6,982 nt of DNA from Nitrospira sp. UBA6909 (lineage in GTDB: Bacteria; Nitrospirota; Nitrospiria; Nitrospirales; Nitrospiraceae). Location of the stretch: NCBI GenBank assembly GCA_002451055.1, contig DKBD01000163.1:1406-8387 (forward strand). Direction: 5' to 3'. The notes beneath the pieces were generated by a model. The model was not told where the DNA came from and made no database searches. It saw nothing but the letters and a program-made list of their open reading frames with translations. Positions 1-6,432 of this stretch are shown here, one piece after another; the first letter of the stretch is position 1; each line of letters starts with the position of its first letter. The position numbers and the translations under genes are program-made.

Positions 1-30
1 AGGGGCATCCCCCTGCTGAATCAGCGATGA
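1..30 (+). CDS. Probable 3' end of an upstream gene (partial)
   Basis: Read from base 1, the first nine codons are open (RGIPLLNQR) and end at TGA 28-30. This stop overlaps the next gene's ATG (27-29) as ATGA, the same arrangement seen between the next two genes at 1409-1412. The shared arrangement is the only argument that this is a real gene end, because nine codons cannot show function. If real, the upstream gene belongs to the same translationally coupled cluster. The frame of the next gene is also open back to base 3, so this could be coincidence. Confidence 0.3.
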   Translation, partial: RGIPLLNQR

Positions 31-1412
31 TAACTTTGAGACCTATCCTGTGGCAGACGATATTCAAGACCGGTCGTAAGGGCGTGATACTCGCGGCCCT
101 CCTGTCCACCCTCACCCTGCCAAGCCGCGCGGCGGATATCAGCTACGTGTATGACGACCTGGGCCGTCTGCTGGCCGTGATAGATCCGGCGACCGACACC
201 GCGGTGTATGCCTACGACGCCGTCGGCAATCTCACGGGCATCACGCGGCACGCGTCTTCCACGTTGGCTATCTTTCAGTTCACGCCGTCCGCCGGGCCGG
301 TCGGGACAAACGTCACGCTCTACGGGACCGGCTTTAGTGCCACGCCAGCCTCGAACACCGTCAAGTTCAACGGCACGACGGCGACCGTGCTGACCGCGAC
401 GACCACGGTGCTCACGACGACAGTGCCCTCTGGGGCGACCACGGGGGCTATCAGCGTCACGGTGGCCGGCAATACGGTCACGAGCGCTACGAACTTTACC
501 GTGGGCTCACCCGGGGGCCCAACCATCTCTGGTTTTTCACCAACAGTTGGCACGGCTGGGACCGCTGTCACAATCAATGGCACCAACTACGACACGACCT
601 CGACCAAGAACAAGGTAACGTTCAGCCCCGCCTATGGAGTCGTGAACACGGCATCGGCGGCATCGATGGGCGTTACTGTACCAGTGGGCGCGCAATCGGG
701 AAAAATCGGCGTGACCACGGTGAATGGGAGCGTTCTCAGTGGCGACGACTTTTTTGTGACCCCCGGCGGGGTCAACCCCGCCGATGTTCAATTCACGGGA
801 CGCATCGTGGTAGGCGGCAGCACGGTCACCGCGACGATCAGCACGGCCAACAAAGTGGCATTGGTCGTCTTCGATGGGGTCGCGGGACAACGGGTCAATC
901 TTGGGATGACCGGAGTGACCATCGCCTCCAGTGCCATATCGATGTTCAAGCCGGACGGCATTGTGCTCGCCACCGCCAACTATGGGTCCGGAGGTGGGGC
1001 GTTGGACTCCCCGGTTCTGCCGATGACCGGCACCTATACGCTCACGGTGAATCCATCGGGGGCCAATACCGGCAATATGACGATCACGCTGTCATCCGAA
1101 GTGACGGGCTCCGTCACCATCAACGATCCGGCCACGCCCGTGACGCTTGGACGGGCCGGGCAGAATGGTCGCTATACATTCAGCGGCACCGCGAGTCAGC
1201 AAGTCACGGTGCGCATCACGAGCAATACGCTGGGGAACACCACGGTGAATCTCTACACCCCCAGCGGGAGCTATCAAACCGGCACGACGAACGCAGCGGC
1301 AAGTTTCAATCTGTCCACCGTGACACTTGGGAGTACGGGCACCTATACGATCACGGTCAACCCCACCACGACTGCCACCGGCAGTCTTAATCTACAGGTG
1401 ACCAACCCATGA
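27..1412 (+). CDS. Exported YD-repeat / IPT-TIG / PPC-like domain protein, companion of the RHS gene
   Basis: This 461-residue protein is predicted to be exported. Residues 1-36 look like a Sec signal: a basic N-region with R17 and K18, a hydrophobic run around GVILAALLSTLTLP, and a likely cleavage near SRA-AD (35-36). Residues 39-73 contain two YD-type units (YVYDDLGRLLAV, YAYDAVGNLTGI). Residues 81-160 and 164-245 are two IPT/TIG immunoglobulin-like domains, each with the FTPSAGPVGT or FSPTVGTAGT opening. Residues 252-356 and 361-461 are two related beta-rich domains resembling bacterial pre-peptidase C-terminal (PPC) domains, each ending in GTYTLTVNP or GTYTITVNP. No catalytic residues are recognised, so a structural or adhesive role outside the cytoplasm is inferred. 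The stop overlaps the RHS gene start as ATGA, implying translational coupling. No clear Shine-Dalgarno precedes ATG 27, and the frame is open to base 3, so a start outside the window is possible; the signal peptide favours ATG 27. Confidence 0.85.
   Translation: MITLRPILWQTIFKTGRKGVILAALLSTLTLPSRAADISYVYDDLGRLLAVIDPATDTAVYAYDAVGNLTGITRHASSTLAIFQFTPSAGPVGTNVTLYGTGFSATPASNTVKFNGTTATVLTATTTVLTTTVPSGATTGAISVTVAGNTVTSATNFTVGSPGGPTISGFSPTVGTAGTAVTINGTNYDTTSTKNKVTFSPAYGVVNTASAASMGVTVPVGAQSGKIGVTTVNGSVLSGDDFFVTPGGVNPADVQFTGRIVVGGSTVTATISTANKVALVVFDGVAGQRVNLGMTGVTIASSAISMFKPDGIVLATANYGSGGGALDSPVLPMTGTYTLTVNPSGANTGNMTITLSSEVTGSVTINDPATPVTLGRAGQNGRYTFSGTASQQVTVRITSNTLGNTTVNLYTPSGSYQTGTTNAAASFNLSTVTLGSTGTYTITVNPTTTATGSLNLQVTNP
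1396..1400 (+). promoter_or_regulatory. Ribosome binding site of the RHS gene
   Basis: AGGTG lies inside the 3' end of the preceding gene, eight bases before ATG 1409. Together with the ATGA stop/start overlap it supports the start chosen for the RHS protein and suggests reinitiation or coupled translation. Confidence 0.5.
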
Positions 1413-4400
1413 ATACACGACGACTGGTTCGGTATGCGGTAGTGCTCTGGTGTACCATCGAAGTGATGGCGGGGGCTCTGCATGTCTGGGCAGAAGAGGG
1501 GGCAGCCGTTAACAGCTCAAGTATTCCCAAAGGATTCATTTTGCCCTCGTGTGGGTCAGGAACCATAAATGTCAATTCCTTCGTAGGAGATCAAGTCCAA
1601 AGCTGGTCGGCCGGCTGCAGTTCCACCTACGATGCCACCGGGTTTTTCTTGCGGCCTCCTCATAATGCCACCACGACAATCCCTTCTGGCTGGGTTAGTA
1701 ATGGGGGAGTGATCCAAAATTGCAGCTCAAAAGGGGAGGATTATCCCACTTTTGGCTCGTTTTTCCTGGCCTATATCAAGAATTTAAGCGGTTCAGTTGT
1801 AGTGGATGTCAAATCTCCGGACCCGCTTCCTACATGGTGCACGTGGTCTTACCAAGAGGGGTACTTCCATAATGTCTATGACCAAGCCCTCCATCCAATA
1901 GATAATCCCAACCCGCCGGACTGGGCGCCGGATCCGCCGGCTCAGCAAGCCACTGATGGAGAGAAACAAACCGGTGGCGACCCAGTCGAACTCTCGACTG
2001 GGCTCTTTATCATGGAGAAGACCGATCTGGCCACTCCCGACCTCATACCCCTCATCCTCACGCGGACCTACCGACAGAACGATGCGGGGTCTCGCACCTT
2101 TGGCATCGGCTCGACCCATGCGTACGATCTATGGTTGGTGCGGGACGACTATTGCAGCGTGATACAGTTGATCCAACCGGACGGCGCTCGCGAGACCTAC
2201 ACCCGCATCAGCGGGACCGATTGTTTTACCGCCTCTTTGGTCAACCAGAACTCTCCGAGCGCTGCACTGCAATCAACACTCAACTGGGATCCCGGCCGGC
2301 AGCTCTGGCAGCTAAAGCGCAAGGATGGCACGATCTATCGTTTTTCCGGCATGCTCACCTATGCCCGGTATTTGTTGATGGAAATCGAAGACCGCAACGG
2401 CAACCGCACCGTATTGGTGCGTGATGCGTTGGGCCGGTTGACGAGGGTCATCAGTCCTTCGACCAAGTTTTTTCAATGGACGTATGATACGAGCAATCGC
2501 ATCACCCAAGTGTCGGACAATACCGGGCGCACCGTGACCTATACGTACGATGCCAGCGGTCGGCTCTGGAAAGTGACTGATCCGGCTGGCGGCATCACGG
2601 AGTATACATATGATGCGTCTCACCGGATGCTGACGATCAAGGATGCGAAGGGCATCGTCTTTCTGACCAATACCTACGATGCCAATGGGCGCGTGGACAC
2701 GCAGACGCAAGCCGACAGCACCACGTACCAGTTTGCCTACACGCTCGATGGAAGCGGGAAGGTGACCCAGACCGACGTCACCGACCCCCGGGGCTTCGTG
2801 CGGCGGCTGACGTTCAATAGCGGCGGCTATGCGCTTACCGACACCGCGGCCTACGGGCAGGCTGAAGCCCAGACGACGACCTACGAACGCCAAACGGGAA
2901 CCAACTTGATCCTGAGCATTACCGATGCGCTCAATCGCAAGACGGCCTATACCTATGACAGCAAAGGCAATGTGCTGACGGTAACGCGACTGCACGGAAC
3001 GGCCAATGCCGTTACGACGACATACACGTACGAGTCCACGCACAATCAACTGGCAACTGTTACCGACCCCCTCAACCACACGACGACGTTCACGTATGAC
3101 AGCAAGGGCAACCTGACGGGGATGACGAACGCGTTGAACAAGACCACCGCGATCACCGTCAACGATCAAGGGCAACCGCTGACCGTCACCGATCCGTTGA
3201 ACAATCAGACCACGCTGGTCTATGCGCAGGGTGATCTCGTGACCACGACTGACCCGCTCAGTCGAGTGTCTACGCGGTTCGTCGATGGTGTGGGGCGTCT
3301 GCTGGCTCTTACCAATCCCAATAAGAACCGAATCCAGTATGATGTGGATGTTTTGAATCAAGTGACGAAAGCCATCGATCCCATGAGCGGCGAAACCCAG
3401 TTCACGTACGATGCGAATGGGAATCTCTTGACCGTATCGGACGCCATGGCGCAGGTGACGACCTACACGTACAACAGCATGGATCGGACGGCGACTCGCA
3501 AGGATGCGTTGAACAACACCGAGACGTACACCTACGATAACAACGGCAATGTCGCCACAGTGACGGATCGCAAGAGCCAAGTGACCACATTGACGTACGA
3601 TGCCTTGAATCGCCGCACGAAGGCCAGCTATCACGACGGGACCTCGACGAATTATACCTACGATGCCGGCAACCGGATCACGCAGGTGCAAGAGAAAGAC
3701 GCGACGAACACGGTGACGGCCACGATCATACGGACCTATGACGGATTGGATCGGCTCACGCAGGAAGTGACGCCGCAGGGCACAGTGAGCTACACGTATG
3801 ACAATGCCAGCCGCCGCGCCAGTATGACTGTCGCTGGACAATCGGCGGTCAATTACACCTATGACAACGCGAACCGGCTCACGCAGATTCAACAAGGCAC
3901 TGATACCGTCACGATCGCCTACGATGATGCCGATCGCCGGACCAGCGCGACGTATCCCAACGGGAATAAGATCGAGTATGCCTACAATGCGGCCTCGGAA
4001 TTGACGAGTCTCACCTATAAGTCAGGGACCACCACGATTGGGGACCTGACTTACACGTATGACGCGGCGGGGAACCGCATCAAGACGGGCGGTTCCTTTG
4101 CCCGATCCAATTTGCCTCCCGCGTTGGCCACTGTGAGCTACAATGCCAACAATCAACAGACCACATTCGGCAGCAACACACTTACCTATGATCTGAACGG
4201 CAATCTGGCCACGGTGGATGATGGCAGCGACACGACGACGTACACCTGGAACGCCCGTAATCAACTCGCGGGGATCAGCACCACCGGCTTCGCCGCGACC
4301 TTTACCTACGACAGTTTCGGACGACGAACGGGCAAGACGATTCAGGGCACCACGACCAATTTTGTCTACGATGGGCTCAATCCGATCCAGGAGAAGAACG

Positions 4401-5137
4401 GCTCGACCGTCACGGCCAATCTGCTCACCGGGCTCGGTATCGATGAATTCTTCACGAGGACCGACGGAGCAGGGGCGAAGTCGCTCTTACACGATGGGCT
4501 CGGCTCGACGGTGGCCCTGGACGATGGGACCGGCTCATTGCCCACCCAGTACACCTATGAGCCCTTTGGCTACACTACTGAATCCGGCGTAACGAGCACG
4601 AACAGCTATAAGTACACGGGGCGTGAAGATGACGGAAGTGGGCCCTCCTACTACCGCGCACGGTACTACCAGCCACGGCTGCAGCGGTTTATCAGTGAGG
4701 ATCCGATTGGGTTTATGGGTGGGGATGTGAATCTGTATGGCTATGTGGGCAATAGCCCGATCCTGAGAACCGATCCAAATGGGCAGATTGTTCCCGCTAT
4801 TCTCCTTGGTTGTGCCCTGGGGGCCTCCAGCGGTTATTTAGGTGCCAAAAAACCCTTTCGAGTTCAAGGTGCCATAATCGGAGGGCTTATTGGATGCAGT
4901 TTAGGTCCTTTAATCAGCGTTCTTCCGGCAACGCCGGGGTCGGCATTCTTGAGTGCGTATCTTGGTGGTCTCGCGGGAGCAGCAACAGCTGGTGCTGGAG
5001 GAGGGAATATGCAAGCTGGTGCGGTGGGCGGCACTCTTGGTGGGGGAACCGGTGGGTTAGTTGGTGGTCAAATTGGAGCTATCGGCGGAGCCGTCATTTC
5101 CGGTGGTATAGGGTGGGTCTCAGGGAGTGGACTATAA
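1409..5137 (+). CDS. Sec-exported RHS/YD-repeat protein with variable C-terminal tip (putative polymorphic toxin)
   Basis: This is a 1242-residue RHS family protein. Residues 1-28 look like a Sec signal with basic NTRRLVR, a hydrophobic stretch and VWA-EE cleavage. Residues 40-180 match no family I recognise; they hold cysteines C48, C70, C105 and C144 and end in a proline-rich linker (about 164-180). Residues 189-245 resemble DUF6531, the usual entry domain, with GDPVELSTG followed by LTRTYRQ. From about 357 to 996 there are over 20 YD repeats of the form YTYDxxGRLxxV, which in known RHS/Tc structures build a hollow beta shell. Residues 1079-1125 are the conserved RHS core (YYRARYYQP, RFISEDPIGF, NLYGYVGNSP, TDPNG), which in characterised RHS proteins is the site of self-cleavage that frees the C-terminal toxin. 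Residues 1126-1242 form a nonconserved glycine-rich hydrophobic tip. No PAAR or VgrG domain is present and no type VI genes are seen nearby, so export by Sec is inferred. Start: AGGTG eight bases upstream, plus the signal peptide. The RHS identity is secure; toxicity is inferred. Confidence 0.93.
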   Translation: MNTRRLVRYAVVLWCTIEVMAGALHVWAEEGAAVNSSSIPKGFILPSCGSGTINVNSFVGDQVQSWSAGCSSTYDATGFFLRPPHNATTTIPSGWVSNGGVIQNCSSKGEDYPTFGSFFLAYIKNLSGSVVVDVKSPDPLPTWCTWSYQEGYFHNVYDQALHPIDNPNPPDWAPDPPAQQATDGEKQTGGDPVELSTGLFIMEKTDLATPDLIPLILTRTYRQNDAGSRTFGIGSTHAYDLWLVRDDYCSVIQLIQPDGARETYTRISGTDCFTASLVNQNSPSAALQSTLNWDPGRQLWQLKRKDGTIYRFSGMLTYARYLLMEIEDRNGNRTVLVRDALGRLTRVISPSTKFFQWTYDTSNRITQVSDNTGRTVTYTYDASGRLWKVTDPAGGITEYTYDASHRMLTIKDAKGIVFLTNTYDANGRVDTQTQADSTTYQFAYTLDGSGKVTQTDVTDPRGFVRRLTFNSGGYALTDTAAYGQAEAQTTTYERQTGTNLILSITDALNRKTAYTYDSKGNVLTVTRLHGTANAVTTTYTYESTHNQLATVTDPLNHTTTFTYDSKGNLTGMTNALNKTTAITVNDQGQPLTVTDPLNNQTTLVYAQGDLVTTTDPLSRVSTRFVDGVGRLLALTNPNKNRIQYDVDVLNQVTKAIDPMSGETQFTYDANGNLLTVSDAMAQVTTYTYNSMDRTATRKDALNNTETYTYDNNGNVATVTDRKSQVTTLTYDALNRRTKASYHDGTSTNYTYDAGNRITQVQEKDATNTVTATIIRTYDGLDRLTQEVTPQGTVSYTYDNASRRASMTVAGQSAVNYTYDNANRLTQIQQGTDTVTIAYDDADRRTSATYPNGNKIEYAYNAASELTSLTYKSGTTTIGDLTYTYDAAGNRIKTGGSFARSNLPPALATVSYNANNQQTTFGSNTLTYDLNGNLATVDDGSDTTTYTWNARNQLAGISTTGFAATFTYDSFGRRTGKTIQGTTTNFVYDGLNPIQEKNGSTVTANLLTGLGIDEFFTRTDGAGAKSLLHDGLGSTVALDDGTGSLPTQYTYEPFGYTTESGVTSTNSYKYTGREDDGSGPSYYRARYYQPRLQRFISEDPIGFMGGDVNLYGYVGNSPILRTDPNGQIVPAILLGCALGASSGYLGAKKPFRVQGAIIGGLIGCSLGPLISVLPATPGSAFLSAYLGGLAGAATAGAGGGNMQAGAVGGTLGGGTGGLVGGQIGAIGGAVISGGIGWVSGSGL
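2477..4396 (+). repeat. YD-repeat array of the RHS shell
   Basis: This part of the RHS gene encodes residues 357-996, a degenerate tandem array. Units recur every 20-21 residues in places and are irregular elsewhere. Clear examples are YTYDASGRLWKV (379-390), FTYDSKGNLTGM (561-572), FTYDANGNLLTV (665-676), YTYDAGNRITQV (749-760) and YTYDNANRLTQI (817-828). The DNA repeats as variants of ACSTAYGAY..GGCAAY. The array fits the beta-shell of RHS proteins. Its biased codon pattern also produces long open frames on the opposite strand that are not genes. Confidence 0.9.
4643..4783 (+). other. RHS core domain ending in DPNG (predicted self-cleavage region)
   Basis: Residues 1079-1125 of the RHS protein carry the family signature: YYRARYYQP, then RFISEDPIGF, a GG-containing loop, NLYGYVGNSP and TDPNG. 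In characterised RHS toxins the aspartates of the two DPxG-type motifs (here D1098 and D1122) belong to an intramolecular aspartyl protease that cuts just after this region. Both aspartates are present, so the core looks intact and cleavage near residue 1125 is a reasonable inference. Confidence 0.8.
4784..5134 (+). other. Variable C-terminal tip of the RHS protein: glycine-zipper-like hydrophobic domain
   Basis: These 117 residues (1126-1242) follow DPNG and have no resemblance to the YD repeats. They are rich in Gly, Ala, Ile and Leu with many small-xxx-small spacings, for example AIIGGLIG, YLGGLAGAATAG and GGQIGAIGGAVISGG. There are two similar segments, LLGCALG (1132-1138) and LIGCSLG (1160-1166), and one basic turn, AKKPFR. 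No nuclease, deaminase, ADP-ribosyltransferase or peptidase residues are recognised. Glycine-zipper segments are typical of peptides that pack in membranes, so a pore-forming or membrane-disrupting tip is inferred. The alternative is that this is the glycine-rich linker that often precedes RHS toxin domains and that the toxin itself has been lost. Confidence 0.5.
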
Positions 5138-5143
5138 CTGAGG

Positions 5144-5437
5144 ATGTTTAGATTATTCGATTTTTCAGCGCCTATAGATCGTACAACCGATCAGTTAGTC
5201 GTGGGAACCGTTCTCTTTTTGTTTCTCGCATGTCTCTGGGTCTATTTCATTTATTACCGCGACCAAGAAGCGCGGCGATTAGTGGACTTGGCTAAACTTT
5301 GGGGAAAACGAGTTGAAGATGACGCAAGAGAATTGCGGAGAACTAAAACGCGGATGGTTATCGGCTATTCAGTGTTGCTGGTGTTGAGCTTGTTGCTAGC
5401 AGCACGGTTCTGTGTTGAGCTCTTGCGTCGGCTCTAG
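5144..5437 (+). CDS. Small two-TM membrane protein, candidate immunity protein for the RHS tip
   Basis: I do not recognise this 97-residue protein as a named family. It has two strong hydrophobic segments, about residues 18-38 (LVVGTVLFLFLACLWVYFIYY region) and 71-91 (MVIGYSVLLVLSLLLAARF region). They are joined by a highly charged, probably helical loop (39-70) with many Arg and Lys, which by the positive-inside rule should face the cytoplasm. It begins six bases after the RHS stop and in the same reading frame (TAA CTG AGG ATG), so it is almost certainly co-expressed. Its place directly after the variable tip is where immunity genes of polymorphic toxins sit, and an inner-membrane immunity protein would suit a membrane-acting toxin; both points are inference. 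The start is slightly uncertain: GAGG (5140-5143) directly abuts ATG with no spacer, so translation may depend on reinitiation by ribosomes finishing the RHS gene. GC is lower than in the RHS core (26 of 60 bases in 5161-5220 against 36 of 60 in 3061-3120). Confidence 0.7.
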   Translation: MFRLFDFSAPIDRTTDQLVVGTVLFLFLACLWVYFIYYRDQEARRLVDLAKLWGKRVEDDARELRRTKTRMVIGYSVLLVLSLLLAARFCVELLRRL

Positions 5438-5709
5438 CCTATGTGGAAGGAGAGCATGAAGACCCGAGGGGATCATCGCCATTGAAGAGAAATTGGGCTC
5501 AGAGAACAATTCAATTACGGACGGTCCAACGGGTCTGACCCGTCAGTAATGGCGTTCTGACTCAAGCCAGGACTTGATGTGACGGTGATTCGGTGTCTCA
5601 AGCAGGCAGAGTGGTGGAGAGAGTGAGTGTAAGACCTTGCTACTCTTTCCGTGGGCCTTATGCCGGGTGGGATGAACGGGGCCATTCTCCGTGATCTCCG
5701 CGCGATGGA
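5438..5709. other. Intergenic region between convergent units
   Basis: No convincing gene is seen on either strand. The plus-strand cluster and the minus-strand toxin-antitoxin operon end facing each other here. Two structures stand out: the palindrome at 5529-5543 and a weak imperfect hairpin with arms 5616-5625 and 5641-5650 (10 pairs, two of them G-U when transcribed from the plus strand, with a 15-base loop). Neither is followed by a T-run, so no standard intrinsic terminator is identified. Confidence 0.5.
5529..5543. repeat. Short perfect palindrome, possibly REP-like
   Basis: ACGGGT and ACCCGT form six-base arms around CTG. A second short arm, GACGG (5520-5524), could pair alternatively with CCGTC (5540-5544). 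GGGTCTGACCC-type palindromes are familiar as extragenic repeats associated with REP-type transposases. Only one copy is in the window, so repeat status is unproven. With no T-run after it, it is a poor intrinsic terminator. Confidence 0.3.
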
Positions 5710-6027
5710 TTATGCGGCACGGTTGCGGTTGTGTTTGGCTTCGAGCGTGAGATCGAGCCGTCCGCCGCAGGCATCGACGATTTTCTGGAGCGTGCGGAGC
5801 TCGTACCGGTTGTACTCCGCGTTTTCATACCGGCTGATCGCCGAAGCGGTGGTGCCGATGCGCTTGGCCAATTGGGCTTGGGTGAGGCCGGCCTGTTGGC
5901 GCAACCGTGACAGTTGCTCCCCTATCGCCAATTTCTGAGATTCTGCTTCAAACCCCTCACGAAACTTTGGACTAGCAAGCTTTTTCTCCAGCCAACCTTT
6001 GCCCGCTCTCGTTTTCTTAGGCTTCAT
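5710..6027 (-). CDS. XRE-family HigA-type antitoxin
   Basis: This 105-residue protein is the likely antitoxin and autorepressor of the adjacent toxin. The basic N-terminal segment (MKPKKTRAGK) is followed by residues 11-34, a charged helical stretch that may contact the toxin. Residues 36-90 form a Cro/CI-type helix-turn-helix: LSRLRQQAGLTQAQLAKRIG, then the recognition-helix region TTASAISRYENAEY (59-72), then RTLQKIVDACGGRLDL. This pattern and length fit antitoxins partnered with Gp49-like toxins. The start ATG at 6027-6025 has GGGAG (6040-6036) eight bases upstream, inside the toxin gene, and the two genes overlap by 11 bases, so translation is coupled. It probably represses its own operon through the palindrome at 6437-6450. 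Confidence 0.88.
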   Translation of the reverse strand: MKPKKTRAGKGWLEKKLASPKFREGFEAESQKLAIGEQLSRLRQQAGLTQAQLAKRIGTTASAISRYENAEYNRYELRTLQKIVDACGGRLDLTLEAKHNRNRAA

Positions 6028-6418
6028 GGATCACTCTCCCTTCAAAGAGATGTTTGTAGGCCTCGGCCCGTTCGATTTCCCGTTTCGGCGTCTTGTCCCC
6101 AGCCTTCCGGAAACCATGCGTCAAGATCAGTCGTCGGCCGACGAAGAAGAAACACAAGATGCGATCGGCATCGGCCTTGAATTCGAAGAGCTGATCCGTT
6201 TCGGTCAAATGTTTGAATTTGCGCTCATTCCAGATCTTGCCTGTATCGCCCATGCGGGCGAATAGGGCCGCGAACTTTTGCTGCGCTGTTGCTGGAAGCT
6301 GTTCGAGCCAGTCTTCTGCAGGAGCCGTTCCGCTCGGAGTTACATAGAACTCGATTTGGAAGACCGCCCCGTCGTAAACAAGACGAGTCAGTGGCGGCTT
6401 GCTCGATGGCTGTCCCAT
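6017..6418 (-). CDS. Gp49-like / HigB-type toxin (RelE superfamily)
   Basis: This 133-residue protein matches the phage Gp49-like (DUF891) branch of RelE/HigB toxins, whose known members cut mRNA at the ribosome. Recognisable parts are FQIEFYVTPSGTAPAEDWL (20-38), a helix with ATAQQKFAALFARMGD (43-58), then KFKHL, LFEFKADADRILCFFF (77-92), RLILTHGFRKAGDKTP (96-111) and the final helix REIERAEAYKHLF. The basic and aromatic residues around RILCFFF and HGFRKAGDKTP are where this family places its RNA-handling surface. The toxin-first order is typical of HigBA-like modules. A start 24 bases further upstream (ATG 6442-6440) is possible, but it lies inside the operator palindrome and lacks a ribosome site. 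ATG 6418-6416 has GGAG five bases ahead and is preferred. The 3' end overlaps the antitoxin gene by 11 bases. The toxin appears intact. Confidence 0.87.
   Translation of the reverse strand: MGQPSSKPPLTRLVYDGAVFQIEFYVTPSGTAPAEDWLEQLPATAQQKFAALFARMGDTGKIWNERKFKHLTETDQLFEFKADADRILCFFFVGRRLILTHGFRKAGDKTPKREIERAEAYKHLFEGRVIHEA
6036..6040 (-). promoter_or_regulatory. Ribosome binding site of the antitoxin gene
   Basis: On the minus strand GGGAG lies eight bases before the antitoxin ATG and inside the 3' end of the toxin gene. It supports this start and suggests that the antitoxin can be translated well independently of the toxin's initiation site. Confidence 0.6.
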
Positions 6419-6423
6419 AGCAT

Positions 6424-6427
6424 CTCC
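6424..6427 (-). promoter_or_regulatory. Ribosome binding site deciding the toxin start
   Basis: On the minus strand GGAG is followed by five bases and ATG 6418-6416. This places the toxin start at 6418 rather than at the in-frame ATG at 6442. Confidence 0.6.
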
Positions 6428-6432
6428 GAATG

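Noticed and set aside
1793..2119. Minus-strand frame of 108 codons inside the RHS N-terminal half
   Set aside because: It is antisense to the DUF6531-like region of the RHS protein and reads as a basic, low-information sequence with no ribosome site noted.
2312..3895. Long open frame of 527 codons on the minus strand
   Set aside because: It lies wholly opposite the YD-repeat array of the RHS gene. Its translation is a repetitive Arg/Ile/Val/Gly mixture produced by the repeated YD codon pattern, with no recognisable domain.
5133..5138. TATAAC as a -10 box for the two-TM gene
   Set aside because: It lies only five bases before the ATG and overlaps the RHS stop codon; no suitable -35 element was seen at the right distance.
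4810..5151. Plus-strand frame rich in Trp, Ser and Arg overlapping the tip
   Set aside because: It is the shifted reading of the glycine-rich codons of the RHS tip, and the low-complexity Trp/Ser/Arg composition is the expected artefact.
5616..5650. Imperfect hairpin as a terminator for the RHS operon
   Set aside because: The arms pair over 10 positions with two G-U pairs, but the loop is 15 bases and no T-run follows, so it does not meet the usual terminator pattern.
5651..6265. Three plus-strand frames opposite the toxin-antitoxin genes
   Set aside because: They are antisense to two clearly recognised proteins and their translations show no domain features.
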